Positions 19,410-28,845 of a DNA stretch of 64,000 nt are shown in pieces; position 1 is the stretch's first letter, and each line of letters begins with the position of its first letter. The DNA is taken from positions 37,861,070 through 37,925,069 of the forward strand of contig OZ024826.1 of NCBI GenBank assembly GCA_964016985.1. The letters run 5' to 3'. This stretch comes from Anodontia alba. Taxonomy: Eukaryota > Mollusca > Bivalvia > Lucinida > Lucinidae. A model generated the notes under the pieces. That model was not told the origin of the DNA. It saw only the letters and a program-made list of their open reading frames with translations, and searched no databases. The translations under genes were made by a program, and so were the position numbers.

Positions 19410-20009
19410 CAAGTGGCATATAAGAAGAGGGCTAACAAGTCTCTCAATAACCAAAGAGACCAGCTGGTTAGTGAGAATATCTTCTGAAACCTGTTCATTG
19501 GCTTTGAAACTAATAGTAAAATGTTGTGAGAGTAGCTATCTGCAATGATTTATTTTCAGAAGAAACATTAATCTGTCATTCATGGCTATTATATATTTTG
19601 GGTCCCTATCAGTTAGCATACATGCATTAAAAGGTACCTTTTCCCCTTTTCAATACATGTCATGCTCTGATCAGCCTGTTTATGCAGATTTATACATGTA
19701 ATCAAGTTTGATAAAAATTTTATGTCTCTCCTTGGAGACAGTAATAACACATTGAACGAATCAAAGTTCTTTTGATGGTCACAGTTTGGTCACACATGGC
19801 AGAAAGTGCCTTTTCACGCAAACTAACACTTGTTCACTAGCATCATCTTTGTGCGTCTGGCAATAATCATGCGTATAACAGAATGACATTAATTGTTTAT
19901 TCAAGACTAGAGTGCTGCTTGCTTGAAGACAAAATTTTAACCAATCAGAACAGGGCATCACTAACAATCTAAGACTTTACTTCATAGCCCTCTTCTTATA
20001 TGCCACTTG
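19410..20009. mobile_element. 600-bp DNA element with 8-bp target duplication (hAT/P/Merlin-like)
   Basis: The termini are CAAGTGGCATATAAGAAGAG then GGCTA, and the exact inverse at the right end (25 bp). The 8-mer ATTTAAAC occurs at 19402-19409 and 20010-20017. The homologous uninterrupted sequence in the duplicated LINE segment (CCATTTAAACCTTTTAAGG near 19098) has one copy. An 8-bp duplication suits hAT or P, or Merlin at 8-9. No transposase is recognised; a 62-residue minus-strand frame at 19779-19967 has no motif. Confidence 0.9.
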
Positions 20010-20424
20010 ATTTAAACCGTTTAAGGTCCCTTAGATTTACTTTAAAACGTAAATCTCTTCAAAAGATATATTTTACTTTTATTAGACCTCTCCTCAAATA
20101 TGCTGATATTGTCTGGGACAAATATACTTAGTAATAAAAGAACGAATTAGAAGCGATACAGATTGAGGAAGTCGTATTGTCACGGGCACTACAAAGTTAG
20201 TCAGTATCCAAAAACTTTATGAAGAACTTGGATGGGATAGATGCAGAATACATAAATTACTATTGTTCTTAAAAATGGACCATCAGTTAGCTCCGGATTA
20301 TTTTTGTAACGTATTGCCACCTCATATCCGCGATGTTTCGTCTTATCCACTTCGTAATACAGATAACTACAGCCTTATACACTCGAGAACTGCACTTTAT
20401 GGAAGCTCGTTCTTACCTTCAGTA

Positions 20425-20700
20425 CATTACGAAAACATACCTATATAATTTTGACCTCCTTAAACCCCACTTTTATATAGTAAAACTGGGGTTTACAGGG
20501 GTATACATTATTTTTCTTATTTTTGCTCAAAAATATAGATTGTGGGTGCACGTTAGAACCGCCTCCTCGAGGTGGTTCTAACAAGTACCCACAATCTATG
20601 TTTTGAGCAGAAATATGAAAAATATCAGAGTTTTTTGTCTGAAAATTTTCAGTTTTTGTTCAAATTTTCAATATATTTGAATAGGCGTGTTTTCGTAATG
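20425..20700 (-). mobile_element. ZT1 hairpin element, copy 6, inside LINE codons
   Basis: CATTACGAAAACATACCTAT to GGCGTGTTTTCGTAATG. The host LINE reads CCT TCA GTA before it and ATA CGT GAA TGG after it. Joining the flanks with no duplicated base gives P S V I R E W, a canonical LINE C-terminal phrase, in frame. The hairpin (about 20528-20605) is nearly perfect. Confidence 0.95.
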
Positions 20701-20708
20701 ATACGTGA

Positions 20709-20850
20709 ATGGAATAGACAGGGCTATTAATGGCTTAGTATTGTACGTACATGTAATATTTACAGGAATTCCAGTCAAAACAGGGCTATTAATGGCTTAG
20801 TATTGTACATACATGTAATATTTACAGGAATTTCAGTCAAAACAAGGCTA
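20709..20850 (+). repeat. 64-bp tandem duplication
   Basis: GACAGGGCTATTAATGGCTT ... AGGAATTCCAGTCAAAACAG is followed by a nearly identical second copy and the start of a third. Confidence 0.9.
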
Positions 20851-21180
20851 TATTTTAGAGGCAAAGACGAATAACGAACGGTGTTTGCATGATCTGTGTA
20901 ATCTGTCAAGGACCACAAAAATCTTTAATGTCGCTGGAATGTAAGGTCTTGCTGTTTACCGGATTGGTTCCTTTCCTCGTGATTATGTTTTATCAAGCCA
21001 ACACTGTTTTTTATTGCCTGTATCTCAAAACTGTCGATGAGAGCATTACGGTAGATGTCCTAAAAATTCTTAAGCAAAAGTTTCTGACGAAATGAAGGAA
21101 GGTGAAGTTGGTTTGTTTTTTTGTTTTTGCTTTTCGTGTTGGTTTGTTTTTCCTTTTTTGCTTTTCGTTTTTCGCTTTAC

Positions 21181-21460
21181 CGTCACGAAAATATACCTAT
21201 ATAATTTTGACCCCCTTAAAACCCACTTTTATATAGTAAAACTGGGGTTTACAGGGGTATACATTGTTTTTTTCTTATTTCTGCTCAAAAACATAGGTTG
21301 TAGGTACTCGTTGGAACCACCTCGCCGAGGCTGTTCTCACGAGTACCCACAATCTATGTTTCGAGCAGAAATATGAAAATATCAGATTTTTTATCAGAAG
21401 ATTTTCAGTTTTTTGGTGGTGAAATTTTCAATATACTTGAATAGGCATGTTTTCGTAATG
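21181..21460 (-). mobile_element. ZT1 hairpin element, copy 7
   Basis: CGTCACGAAAATATACCTAT to GGCATGTTTTCGTAATG, lying between the leader and the minisatellite units. Arms have diverged (GTTGGAACCACCTC against GAGGCTGTTCTCAC). Confidence 0.9.
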
Positions 21461-21701
21461 CGTTTATCGCTTTTCATTTTTCGACATTCGAACTGAGGCA
21501 GACTATCGAATTTTAACATCAAAATCTTATTTCGACATTCGTACTGAGACCGAATATCGTATTTCTGTTTTCCTTTTTTTCGCCTTTCGCTTTTCGCTTT
21601 TCGTTTCTCGACATTCGAAATGAGGCGTAATATCGAATTTTAACATTCAATTTTTTTGGCCTCTATTTTTGCAGTTGTTTCTTAAATTACTTAGAGGGAT
21701 G

Positions 21702-21769
21702 GCAAACAGTGTAGACCCTGATCAGACTGCTCCTTCGGAAGCAGTCTGATCTGGCTCTGCATTGTTTGC
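21702..21769. repeat. HP2 hairpin with GCTCC-type tip
   Basis: GCAAACAGTGTAGACCCTGA ... TCTGGCTCTGCATTGTTTGC with tip CAGACTGCTCCTTCGGAAGC then AGTCTG. The same tip type occurs at 41287-41353 and, halved, at 18548. Confidence 0.8.
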
Positions 21770-22045
21770 ATAGGCCATTTCTTAGGAAGGTGAAGTTAGT
21801 TTGTTTTTCGCTTTTCGTTTTTCGTTTTTCGACATTCGAACTGAGTCGGAATATCGAATTTTAACATTCAAAATTCTATTTCGACATTTGCACTGAGGCC
21901 GAGTATCGTATTTTGATATTCGAAAGCTTATTCGACATTCGAATTGAGGCTGAATATCGTTAATTGACATTCGAAATCTTATTTTGACATTCGAACTGAG
22001 GCGGAATATCGTATTTTGACATTCGAAATCCCTTTTTCAACTTAT

Positions 22046-22479
22046 AGAATAAAGTAATCGAAATTTTAGGACGTTTACCGTACATCAGATTACTGCATTT
22101 TATTTTAATTGTTCTGCTATGAGACATTTATTGCTTCCGCTGATTACCTCCTAGGATCATATTCGCATTAACCAATTGCATTCTGAGATGAGTATTAAAC
22201 GGACGAGTTATGTTTCTTCTGTCTTTCGTTACAAAGCATAAAGCTCAACATTGCACATGAATTGTCTCAAAAGAAAACACGCGCGCAAAGTCGAGCTCTG
22301 TACGAGGGAACAAATTTACGAAAGTATTTTACAAATTGGTCCGCTAACTTCACTTTCTAGAATGCAATGGGTTAATGGGTTAATGTTGGAATAGCATAGG
22401 TACACGTATTCCTAATCTATGGAACACGGTGTTTCTACTTCGAAATTGGCATCAAGAATATTATGATCCTCAACGTGAG
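22046..22479. other. no feature recognised
   Basis: Sequence after the minisatellite with no repeat family or coding signal that I can identify. Confidence 0.35.
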
Positions 22480-22850
22480 AAAACATACCTTCTGACATGT
22501 GCGCACAACGAAGACTCAAATCAGCATGCGCATCCGATTAGACATTATGAAAACACGCTTATTCAAATATATAGAAAATGTTACCTCCAAAATCTGATTT
22601 TTTTTAAAACAAAAACCCTAATATTTTTCTTATTTCTGCTCAAAACATAGATTGTGGGTACTCGTTAGAACCGTCTCGCCGAGGCGGTTCTAACGAGTAC
22701 CCACAATCTATGTTTTTGAGCAGAAATAAAAAAATAATGTATACCCAGTAATCCCCAGTTTTACTATATAAAAGAGGGTTTTAGGGTGTCAAAATTATAT
22801 AGGTATGTTCTCGTGATGGTCTTTATTGTCCACATGGCTTTGCCATTAAC
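22480..22850 (+). mobile_element. HP4 fragment split by ZT1
   Basis: GAAAACATACCTTCTGACAT, then GTGCGCACAACGAAGACTCA and AATCAGCATGCGCATCCGAT match the HP4 start at 1946. The sequence resumes after the ZT1 as GTCTTTATTG, corresponding to GAGTCTTTATTC of the 1946 copy. Confidence 0.6.
22543..22818 (+). mobile_element. ZT1 hairpin element, copy 8
   Basis: CATTATGAAAACACGCTTAT to GGTATGTTCTCGTGATG. The host is an HP4 copy, and the joined flanks (TTAGA + GTCTTTATT) match the uninterrupted ATCAGAGTCTTTATT at about 2015 with no base duplicated. Hairpin arms are nearly perfect (tip GTCTCGCCGAGGC). Confidence 0.92.
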
Positions 22851-23137
22851 TGTTGTTAGTAATTAAGCCACAGAGCAAAGGACACTCGAAGTATCTGCAA
22901 AAGAATCAAGTTAAAGAGAATAGATATACAGTTGACTCTCGTTATTTCGAAGTCCAAGGAACTCTCTGAAATATTTCGAGATATCCGTACGTCGACATAC
23001 ATGTATCAGATTTTCGAAATTGAGGAACAAATGAATTGTACAGCCACATTTCACAAATGAATATATAATCTGACCCATACTAAAATTTTTGTGGAAAAGA
23101 GGAGATATTGCTCCTTAGGAGCAATTTCTCCTCTTTT

Positions 23138-23577
23138 CTTGCATACCGGATAAGGATTTCCGCAAGTTACACCGGTGCTAGCAAACCTTATCTCACACAC
23201 CCTTATCCGTCCCGTGGGAAAGATAAAAATCGAGAGTTTTCACGTGTTTGATATACACTGGTTGTATAAGACGTCACGTTACGCCATTGTTAAGGCTGAC
23301 GTTACTGAACATAATGACGTCACTAAACGTCGCGGTATTGTCATCACATTATGGCGGACGTCTGCAAGCCAAGTAACTGCATTTTCAAAAACCCACTTTC
23401 AGAAATGAAACGTATGCAAGAAAAAGAATCTATCATGGGTGTGAGGGATAGACAGAAAAATCCTTCCCTCGGGATCACAGTCTGACATCACTCAGCAAGC
23501 CTCGTGATGCCAGACAGGAACCCTCGGGGCGGATTTTATCTATCTACCCCTCACACCCATAACAGATTCTTATATTC
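23138..23577. mobile_element. foldback element nested in PG1
   Basis: It splits the PG1 sequence CTCTTTTC|CACAATATT. Its right part is itself an inverted repeat: AAGAATCTATCATGGGTGTG then AGGGATAGAC (23424) against the inverse of TATCTACCCCTCACACCCAT then AACAGATTCTT (ending about 23570). The left part (GATAAAAATCGAG, ATGGCGGACGTCTGCA, TAATGACGTCACTAA) recurs at 10495-10690. Confidence 0.65.
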
Positions 23578-23613
23578 CACAATATTTTGTTACTTTTTGT
23601 TAGATGTCCATGT

Positions 23614-23869
23614 CATTACGAAAACACGGCTATTCAAATATATTGAAAATTTCACCACAAAAAATGAAAATTTTTAGATAAAAAAATTCTGATATTTTTT
23701 ATATTTTTGCTCAAAACACAGATTGGGGGTACTCGTTAGAACCGCCTCGGCAGAATTTTTTTTTTGTGCAGAAATAAGAAAAATACTGTATGCTCCTGTA
23801 AACCCCAGTTTTACTATATAAAAGTGGGGTTTAAGGGGGTCAAGTTTATATAGGTATGTTTTCGTGATG
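23614..23869 (+). mobile_element. ZT1 hairpin element, copy 9, right hairpin arm deleted
   Basis: CATTACGAAAACACGGCTAT to GGTATGTTTTCGTGATG. The hairpin's right arm is gone: GTTAGAACCGCCTCGGC runs straight into AGAATTTTTTTTTTGTGCAG. The PG1 host joins as CATGT + TTAAAACAGGG against uninterrupted CATGTTTAAGCAGGG, so no duplication is evident. Confidence 0.9.
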
Positions 23870-24031
23870 TTAAAACAGGGACCAGAATTTCACTTCGAAA
23901 TAAGCGGTTATTCGAGATAAGCGAAGTCGAGATAAAGAAAGTTGAATGAACTTACAAAGGAGGAATCTCAGTCAAAATAGACTTTGTCCTCTTCTAAAAA
24001 GGGATCTACTCCAAAAGGAACAACAAAACAT

Positions 24032-24152
24032 TCCCAGCGGACATGGAACGTTAAGACAACGTCGAATCAACGTCGATGCAACGTCGATGCAACGTCATGA
24101 CGTTGCATCGACGTTGATGCGACGTTTTATAAACGTCATGTGCCTGCTGGGA
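24032..24152. mobile_element. AACGTCG palindromic element, copy 2
   Basis: Ends CCCAGCGGACATGG and CATGTGCCTGCTGGGA. The interior has one more 12-bp step (CGATGCAACGT) than copy 1, so step number varies between copies. Confidence 0.78.
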
Positions 24153-24600
24153 TTGCTCCCCTTCTTGTTGTATTTCCATGGTAGCTCCTGTCCTGTTGTG
24201 ACCACATTGTTGTGAGAGAGGGAGTTGGTTGCTTTGATTTTCTTTGGTCCCTTGCTTGTGTACTGTCAGTCATGGTTTGTTTGCTCTTTCCCTTGGTTTC
24301 ATTGGTAGGCAATTATCTGTGTAGTGGTTATTTCTTGACATATTCTATACTGATTGTTTTAGTGTGTAGGAAGGAAAACAAGAAAACATAATGCGAAAAT
24401 CTTCCAGGAAATGTCACAATTACGTAGTATAGCACTCCCGAGGCACCAAAAGGAGGAGCGTTGAATAAGCAATAAGCACAGAACAAACGCCAAATATTAA
24501 AATACAGACGCCCCCCCCCCCCTCCCCACCATTCCCCACCCCCCCTCACAAAAAAAGAGAGAAGAAATAACAAAGAAAAGAAACGGAGAAACGTTTAATT
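24153..24600 (+). repeat. R12 repeat region with poly-C/G tract
   Basis: 24395-24470 (TCTTCCAGGAAATGTCACAA ... GCACTCCCGAGGCACCAAAA) matches R12. 24170-24360 is T-rich sequence with words resembling the R12 complement. A C-rich run is at 24511-24545. Open frames across the C run are artefacts. Confidence 0.4.
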
Positions 24601-25059
24601 CAGAAAAGTTTTAATCTCACGAACTCTCACTGAAAGTTATCTTACTTAAACAAAATGGTTGCTAATCTAACAAGTTTGTCAAGTTCCCTGAATCTCAAAT
24701 AGACCATGCTTCCTAATTTTGGAATTATTCTTTTGTGTGATGCTTGTTTCCTAAGACAGCCTTTTAGAATTTCCTTTTATCAATATTAAACGCTAAATTA
24801 TTATTAGTTATCATTACTGGTACATGTAACTGTTGTTTATTTGTTTCAAGGTCTTATGAAATAAAGGTATGAGCTTTGTTATTTTTTCCATATTCATGCG
24901 TGTTAATTTTGACATTGAAGTATGTAGGGGAAGGGGCGTCACTGATGTTGTAAGAAAATTTGATCCAAACCAATTACTGCAAACGGAGCAATAAAATAGA
25001 AGTCATACCACAGAAGAAATAATTCCGTGAATGGATACATTTTGTACAAGGGAGCCAAC
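24601..25059. other. no feature recognised
   Basis: AT-rich, no coding or repeat signature identified. Confidence 0.35.
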
Positions 25060-25265
25060 TTTTGTGACTTCCTGTTTACTTTCTTGCACAAATAGTCCCT
25101 TCAGAAACATTGGTCTCCCTTCTAACTACTCTGTACTGTAAAAGAAAAAAAATGTCTTTGGGAGCAAATTTGCTCCCAAAGACATTTTTTTTTTCTTTTA
25201 CAGTACAGAGTAGTTAGTAGGGAGATAAAATAACTCTGACAGATTTGCCTCCCCTGAAAGTGTAT
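25060..25265. mobile_element. HP8 hairpin element
   Basis: The hairpin at 25141-25203 pairs AAAAGAAAAAAAATGTCTTT with its inverse around GGGAGCAAATTTGCTCCC, an unbroken palindrome at the tip. Flank words GTGACTTCCTGTTTACTTTC and GTTTGCCTCCCCTGAAAGTG-like sequence (25240-25262) match 51600-51760 and 6790-6950. Confidence 0.65.
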
Positions 25266-25569
25266 CAGTTCCTCATAAGTACATATTTTTTATTTATTTT
25301 TTATTTATATTTATTTTTTCTCATGGAACTGATTTCAATGCCAGCGTTATGTGCACGTGCATGTTTGTTTGACATTTCAATCATGATAATTGCCTTTTAT
25401 TTCGTTTCTGAATATTTTGTTGGCATTTTGCAGATGCATTCACATAAAGATATACAATGCACTTTGGTACTTATCACTGGCATAATATTCAGGACCACCA
25501 AGCAAAACTAATTAGTTTCTAAGAACAAGACGTTGCGCAAATTTCAATTAAGGTTCTTGTTATCGTTAA

Positions 25570-25775
25570 CGCTCTGCATGCTGGGTAAAATTATAGCAGG
25601 CGATCTTTTGAAATATTTTTCTTTTTCACCCAGAAAATAGGCTTCGACATTTCGTGCAAATTGTCTATGAGACAATTTGCATGAAATGTCAAAATCTGTT
25701 GACTGGGAAAATATAAAAATAAGAAAAGATATTATGAATATGTCGCTGCTTGATTTGTCCATAGAGTGACAAATG
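25570..25775. mobile_element. TP1 (TTAA) hairpin element
   Basis: TTAA at 25566-25569 and 25776-25779. Hairpin GACATTTCGTGCAAATTGTC / GACAATTTGCATGAAATGTC at about 25646-25691. End words CGCTCTGCATGCTGGG and CATAGAGTGACAAATG. Confidence 0.75.
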
Positions 25776-25919
25776 TTAACAAATGACATACAGAACTGAT
25801 AACGATTACTGAAAAGGTTCCGTAGGATGTAGAAGAAAATAAACCGTGCTGTTTAGATTCGATCTCATTGTTACATCATGTGCGATAAATGTTTCCTTCC
25901 TTGCACATATGCAACTTCA

Positions 25920-28262
25920 TTTTTTACTGGTCAGACAATAATAAAAGAATATGTGCAATTCGGTTTTTAATAGACAATGATTTAGCAACATGTGTATTAA
26001 TTAAGTAACATGTGTATTTTTTTTTTTAAGCTGACAAGATAATAATTTAGCAAATTGTGTAATTTGCTTTTAGATAAGACATTAGTTTAATAGCATGTGT
26101 AATTTGTTTTTTTTAATGGTATGTAATTTAGAAATATTATCGTGTAATTTGCGTGTTTGCTGATAAGACAATAATTAAGCAAAATTTGTAATTTGCTTTT
26201 CTTTGGTAAAATAATTATTAAGTATATTTATTATTTATTATAGTCTCATCATGGTTAACATACATTAACATATGTACAGATAAACAAAATTGCTATTTAA
26301 AAGATTAACCATGCCATTCTATAAAGAATTATAAGAAACTATCACCGCATATTCCAGACAATCCGTGCTAAGAGCATGTGTACAATAATTTACATCAATT
26401 AAGTAACATGTGAAATTTCCTTTTTGCTGGTAAGCCAATTATTTAGCAAAATGTGTAATTTTCTTTTTGCTGTAAGACAATAATTTAGCAAAATGTGTAA
26501 TTTCTTTTTTGCTGGTAAGACAGTAATTTAGCAAAATGTGTAATTTACTTTTTGCTGGTAAGACAATAATTTAGCAAAATGTGTAATTTCCTTTTTGCTG
26601 ATGAGACAATAATTTAACAAAATGTGAAATTTCCTTTTTGCTGGTAAGACAATAATTTAGCAAAATGTGTAATTTCCTTTTTGCTGGTAAGACAATAATT
26701 TAGCAAAATGTGTAATTTCTTTTTTGCTGGTAAGACAATAATTTAGCAAAATGTGAAATTTCCTTTTTGCTAGTAAGACAATAATTTAGCAAAATGTGTA
26801 ATTTCTTTTTTGCTGGTAAGACAATAATTTAGCAAAATGTGTAATTTCCTTTTTGCTGGTAAGACAATAATTTAGCAAAATGTGTAATTTCTTTTTTGCT
26901 GGTAAGACAATAATTTAGCAAAATGTGAAATTTCCTTTTTGCTGGTAAGACAATAATTTAGCAAAATGTGTAATTTCTTTTTTGCTGGTAAGACAATAAT
27001 TTAGCAAAATGTGTAATTTCCTTTTTGCTGGTAAGACAATAATTTAGCAAAATGTGCAATTTCCTTTTTGCTGGTAAGCCAATAATTTAGCAAAATGTGT
27101 AATTTCCTTTTCGCTTGTAAGAGAATAATTAAGTAACATGTGAAATTAGCTTTTTGCCAGTAAGAGAAAAATTCAGTATCGTGTAATATGCTATTTGCTG
27201 GTAACAGAATAATTAAGTAACAGGCGAGATTTGCTTTTTGTTGGTTAGACAAAAAAGTATCAAAATGTGTAATTTGCTTTTTGTTAGTAAACCAATAATT
27301 TAGCAATACAATTGTTTGTTAGTAAACCAATAATTTTGCTTTTCACTGGTAAGAGATAATTACGTAACATGTGAAATTGTGTTTTTGCTAGTGAGACAAT
27401 GATTTAGCAACATGTGTAATTTGCTTTTTGCTGGTCAGACAATAATTTAGCAGCATAAGTAATTGGCTTTTGTTGCTCCGAAAATAATTTAGTAACATGT
27501 GTTATTTGCTTTTTCCTGGTGAGACATTAATTGAGCAACATGTGTACTGAGCTTTTCTCTGGTAAGACAATAATTTAGAGCATGTGCACTTTGCTTTTTG
27601 CTCTCCGACAAAAATTTAGCAGTGCGTAATTTTCATTTTACTCGTCAGACAATAACTGTGCAACATGTGCAATTTGGGTTTTGCTGGTAAGACAACACAT
27701 TACGGAAAACACGCCTATCCAACTATACTAAACATTTTATCACTAAAACTAAAAAAAAAAAAAAAAAAAAAAAAAAGGAAAAAAAAAAAAAAAAAAAAAA
27801 AAAAAAACAGATAAAAAGTCTGATGTTTTTTTTATATTTCTGCTCAAAATATAGATTGTGGGAAATCGTTAGAACCGCCTCCCCGAGGCGGTTCTAACGA
27901 GTACCCATAATCTATTTTTCGATCAGAAATAAGAAAAATAATGTATACTCCTGTAAACCCCAGTCTTACTATATAAAAGTGGGGTTTAAGGGGTCAACAT
28001 TATATAGATGTGTTTTCGTGATGAATTTAGCAATATTTGTAATCTGCGTTTTTGTTCGTGCACTAACTTAGCAACATGAATGATTTGGTTTTTGCTGGTA
28101 AGACACAATTTAGCAATATTTGTAATTTTGCGTTTTCGCTGGTCAGACAGTAATTTACCAATATGTGTAATTTGCTTTTTGCTGGTAAGGCAGCAATTTA
28201 GCAGCATGTGTAAATAATGTTTTTGCTGGTCAGACAATAATTTAGCAGCATATGTAATTTGC
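25920..28262 (+). repeat. 43/44-bp minisatellite array, 2.3 kb, with higher-order repeats
   Basis: The unit reads GCTGGTAAGACAATAATTTA, GCAAAATGTGTAATTTCCTT, TTT. Units are most uniform at 26400-27110 and decay outward to about 25920 and 28262. Between about 26705 and 27055 units alternate in a fixed four-unit order by two diagnostic sites (GTGTAATTTCT, GTGAAATTTCC, GTGTAATTTCT, GTGTAATTTCC), repeated twice, giving a higher-order period near 174 bp. ZT1 copy 10 interrupts it at 27698-28023. Confidence 0.95.
27698..28023 (+). mobile_element. ZT1 hairpin element, copy 10, inside the minisatellite, with poly-A expansion
   Basis: CATTACGGAAAACACGCCTA to GATGTGTTTTCGTGATG. The normal A-rich block is expanded to about 55 A at 27752-27806. 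The minisatellite joins as GACAACA + AATTTAGC against the unit GACAATAATTTAGC, so at most one base is duplicated. The hairpin tip CCTCCCCGAGG is mismatched. Confidence 0.93.
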
Positions 28263-28373
28263 TGAGTTGAGCATGAAAAAAGTTTTAATTGTTGGTATTT
28301 TTATTTTTATGACCAAGTGAAATTCTATGCTCAGTTGAGTTGAGCATGAAAAAAGTTTTATAACCCCGGGGCC
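28262..28373 (+). mobile_element. GGCCCCGAGG element fragment
   Basis: CTGAGTTGAGCATGAAAAAA ... TTTTATAACCCCGGGGCC matches the right part of 2730-3003. The left terminus is missing, truncated at the minisatellite junction. Confidence 0.6.
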
Positions 28374-28491
28374 TGTTTGCACTTTTTGAGAGGGTTTGTG
28401 CTCCAAAAGGAAATGCTTTCTCCATAAAAAACACACGTTGAGGTTAATCATCAGAAGGGCATTGCCGAGGCGATGATCAACAACATAATTA

Positions 28492-28845
28492 CAGTCAAAC
28501 CTCAATGGCTCGAACCTCAATGGCTCGAAATTTGTTCGAGACATGGGGAGTTCGAGCCACTGAGGGTTAATCATGGCACCAGTTCAGGAAGCAAATAGCG
28601 ATAAATTAGGGAAATCTTTTCGATTTTCTACACCACGATTGTATGTTGAGTCTACTCATTAGAATCGCCTCGATGAGGCGATTCTAATGAGTACACACAA
28701 CATACAATTCCATGATAAAATAAGGAAAAGTCCCTAAATATTTGTTTTCTTGAGCTATTGGAAGAATTTTGTAGGGACTGAAAAACGAGTTCGAATCATC
28801 CACGGTAATCGAGCCATCCGTGTTCGAGCCATTGAGGTTATACAG
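28492..28845 (+). mobile_element. PG2 (pogo-like) element, near complete
   Basis: TA then CAGTCAAACCTCAATGGCTC, a TTCGAGCCACTGAGGGTTAA block, the hairpin at about 28634-28710 (TACTCATTAGAATCGCCTC / GAGGCGATTCTAATGAGTA), and TCCCTAAATATTTGTTTTCT. The end reads CGAGCCATTGAGGTTATACAG. CAGT ends with TA flanks and the CTCGAAC motif indicate a pogo/Tigger-related MITE. No transposase. Confidence 0.75.

Larger units (their letters stand above)
18180..20735 (+). pseudogene. LINE reverse transcriptase pseudogene with multiple insertions
   Basis: A decayed non-LTR retrotransposon ORF, Jockey/CR1-like by wording of its motifs. In order: FNMSLRISVVPDIWKRSN, VSPVYKKDDK and NYRPISL (RT N-terminal block, 18280-18410); stops at 18424 and 18448; FQSWFTRCDSTVNQLIDIYN (about 18680-18745); a one-base frameshift near 18770; then AVFCDISKAFDRVRHQGL with the first catalytic Asp; then LLK-stop-FKSYLNNRCQKLVIPGG. 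The YxDD block is missing, apparently deleted near 18940. After it come NPNKTESLLCTRKRNR, DVAIEEVTTHKQLGLNLT, LRSLRFTLKRKSLQKIYF and RPLLKYADIVWD. The end is KLYEELGWDRCR, LAPDYFCNVLPPHIRDVSS and FLPSVIREWNR. It would have reverse-transcribed its own RNA at the target. It is interrupted at 18477-18667, 19410-20009 and 20425-20700, and carries an internal duplication at 18949/19225. Confidence 0.88.
21092..22045 (+). repeat. about 52-bp minisatellite (CGACATTCG units) with insertions
   Basis: The unit resembles CGACATTCGAACTGAGGCGG then AATATCGTATTTTGACATTC. Units are seen at 21485-21660 and 21825-22030. The lead-in GAAGGTGAAGTTGGTTTG / CTTTTCGTTTTTCG occurs before both blocks (21098 and 21786), so the array was duplicated with its leader. 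It contains ZT1 copy 7 and an HP2 hairpin. Confidence 0.8.
22929..23948 (+). mobile_element. PG1 (pogo-like) element with two nested insertions
   Basis: After TA, CAGTTGACTCTCGTTATTTC starts the element. The central hairpin GAGGAGATATTGCTCC/GGAGCAATTTCTCCTC lies at about 23099-23136. The right end (GGTTATTCGAGATAAGCGAA then GTCGAGATAAAGAAAGTTGA) is at about 23908-23948 with the last bases decayed. Comparison with 49571-49904 and 54369-54675 shows that 23138-23577 and 23614-23869 are later insertions. Confidence 0.8.

Noticed and set aside
25920..28262. CRISPR-like regular array
   Set aside because: Units are contiguous without unique spacers; this is a minisatellite in eukaryotic DNA.
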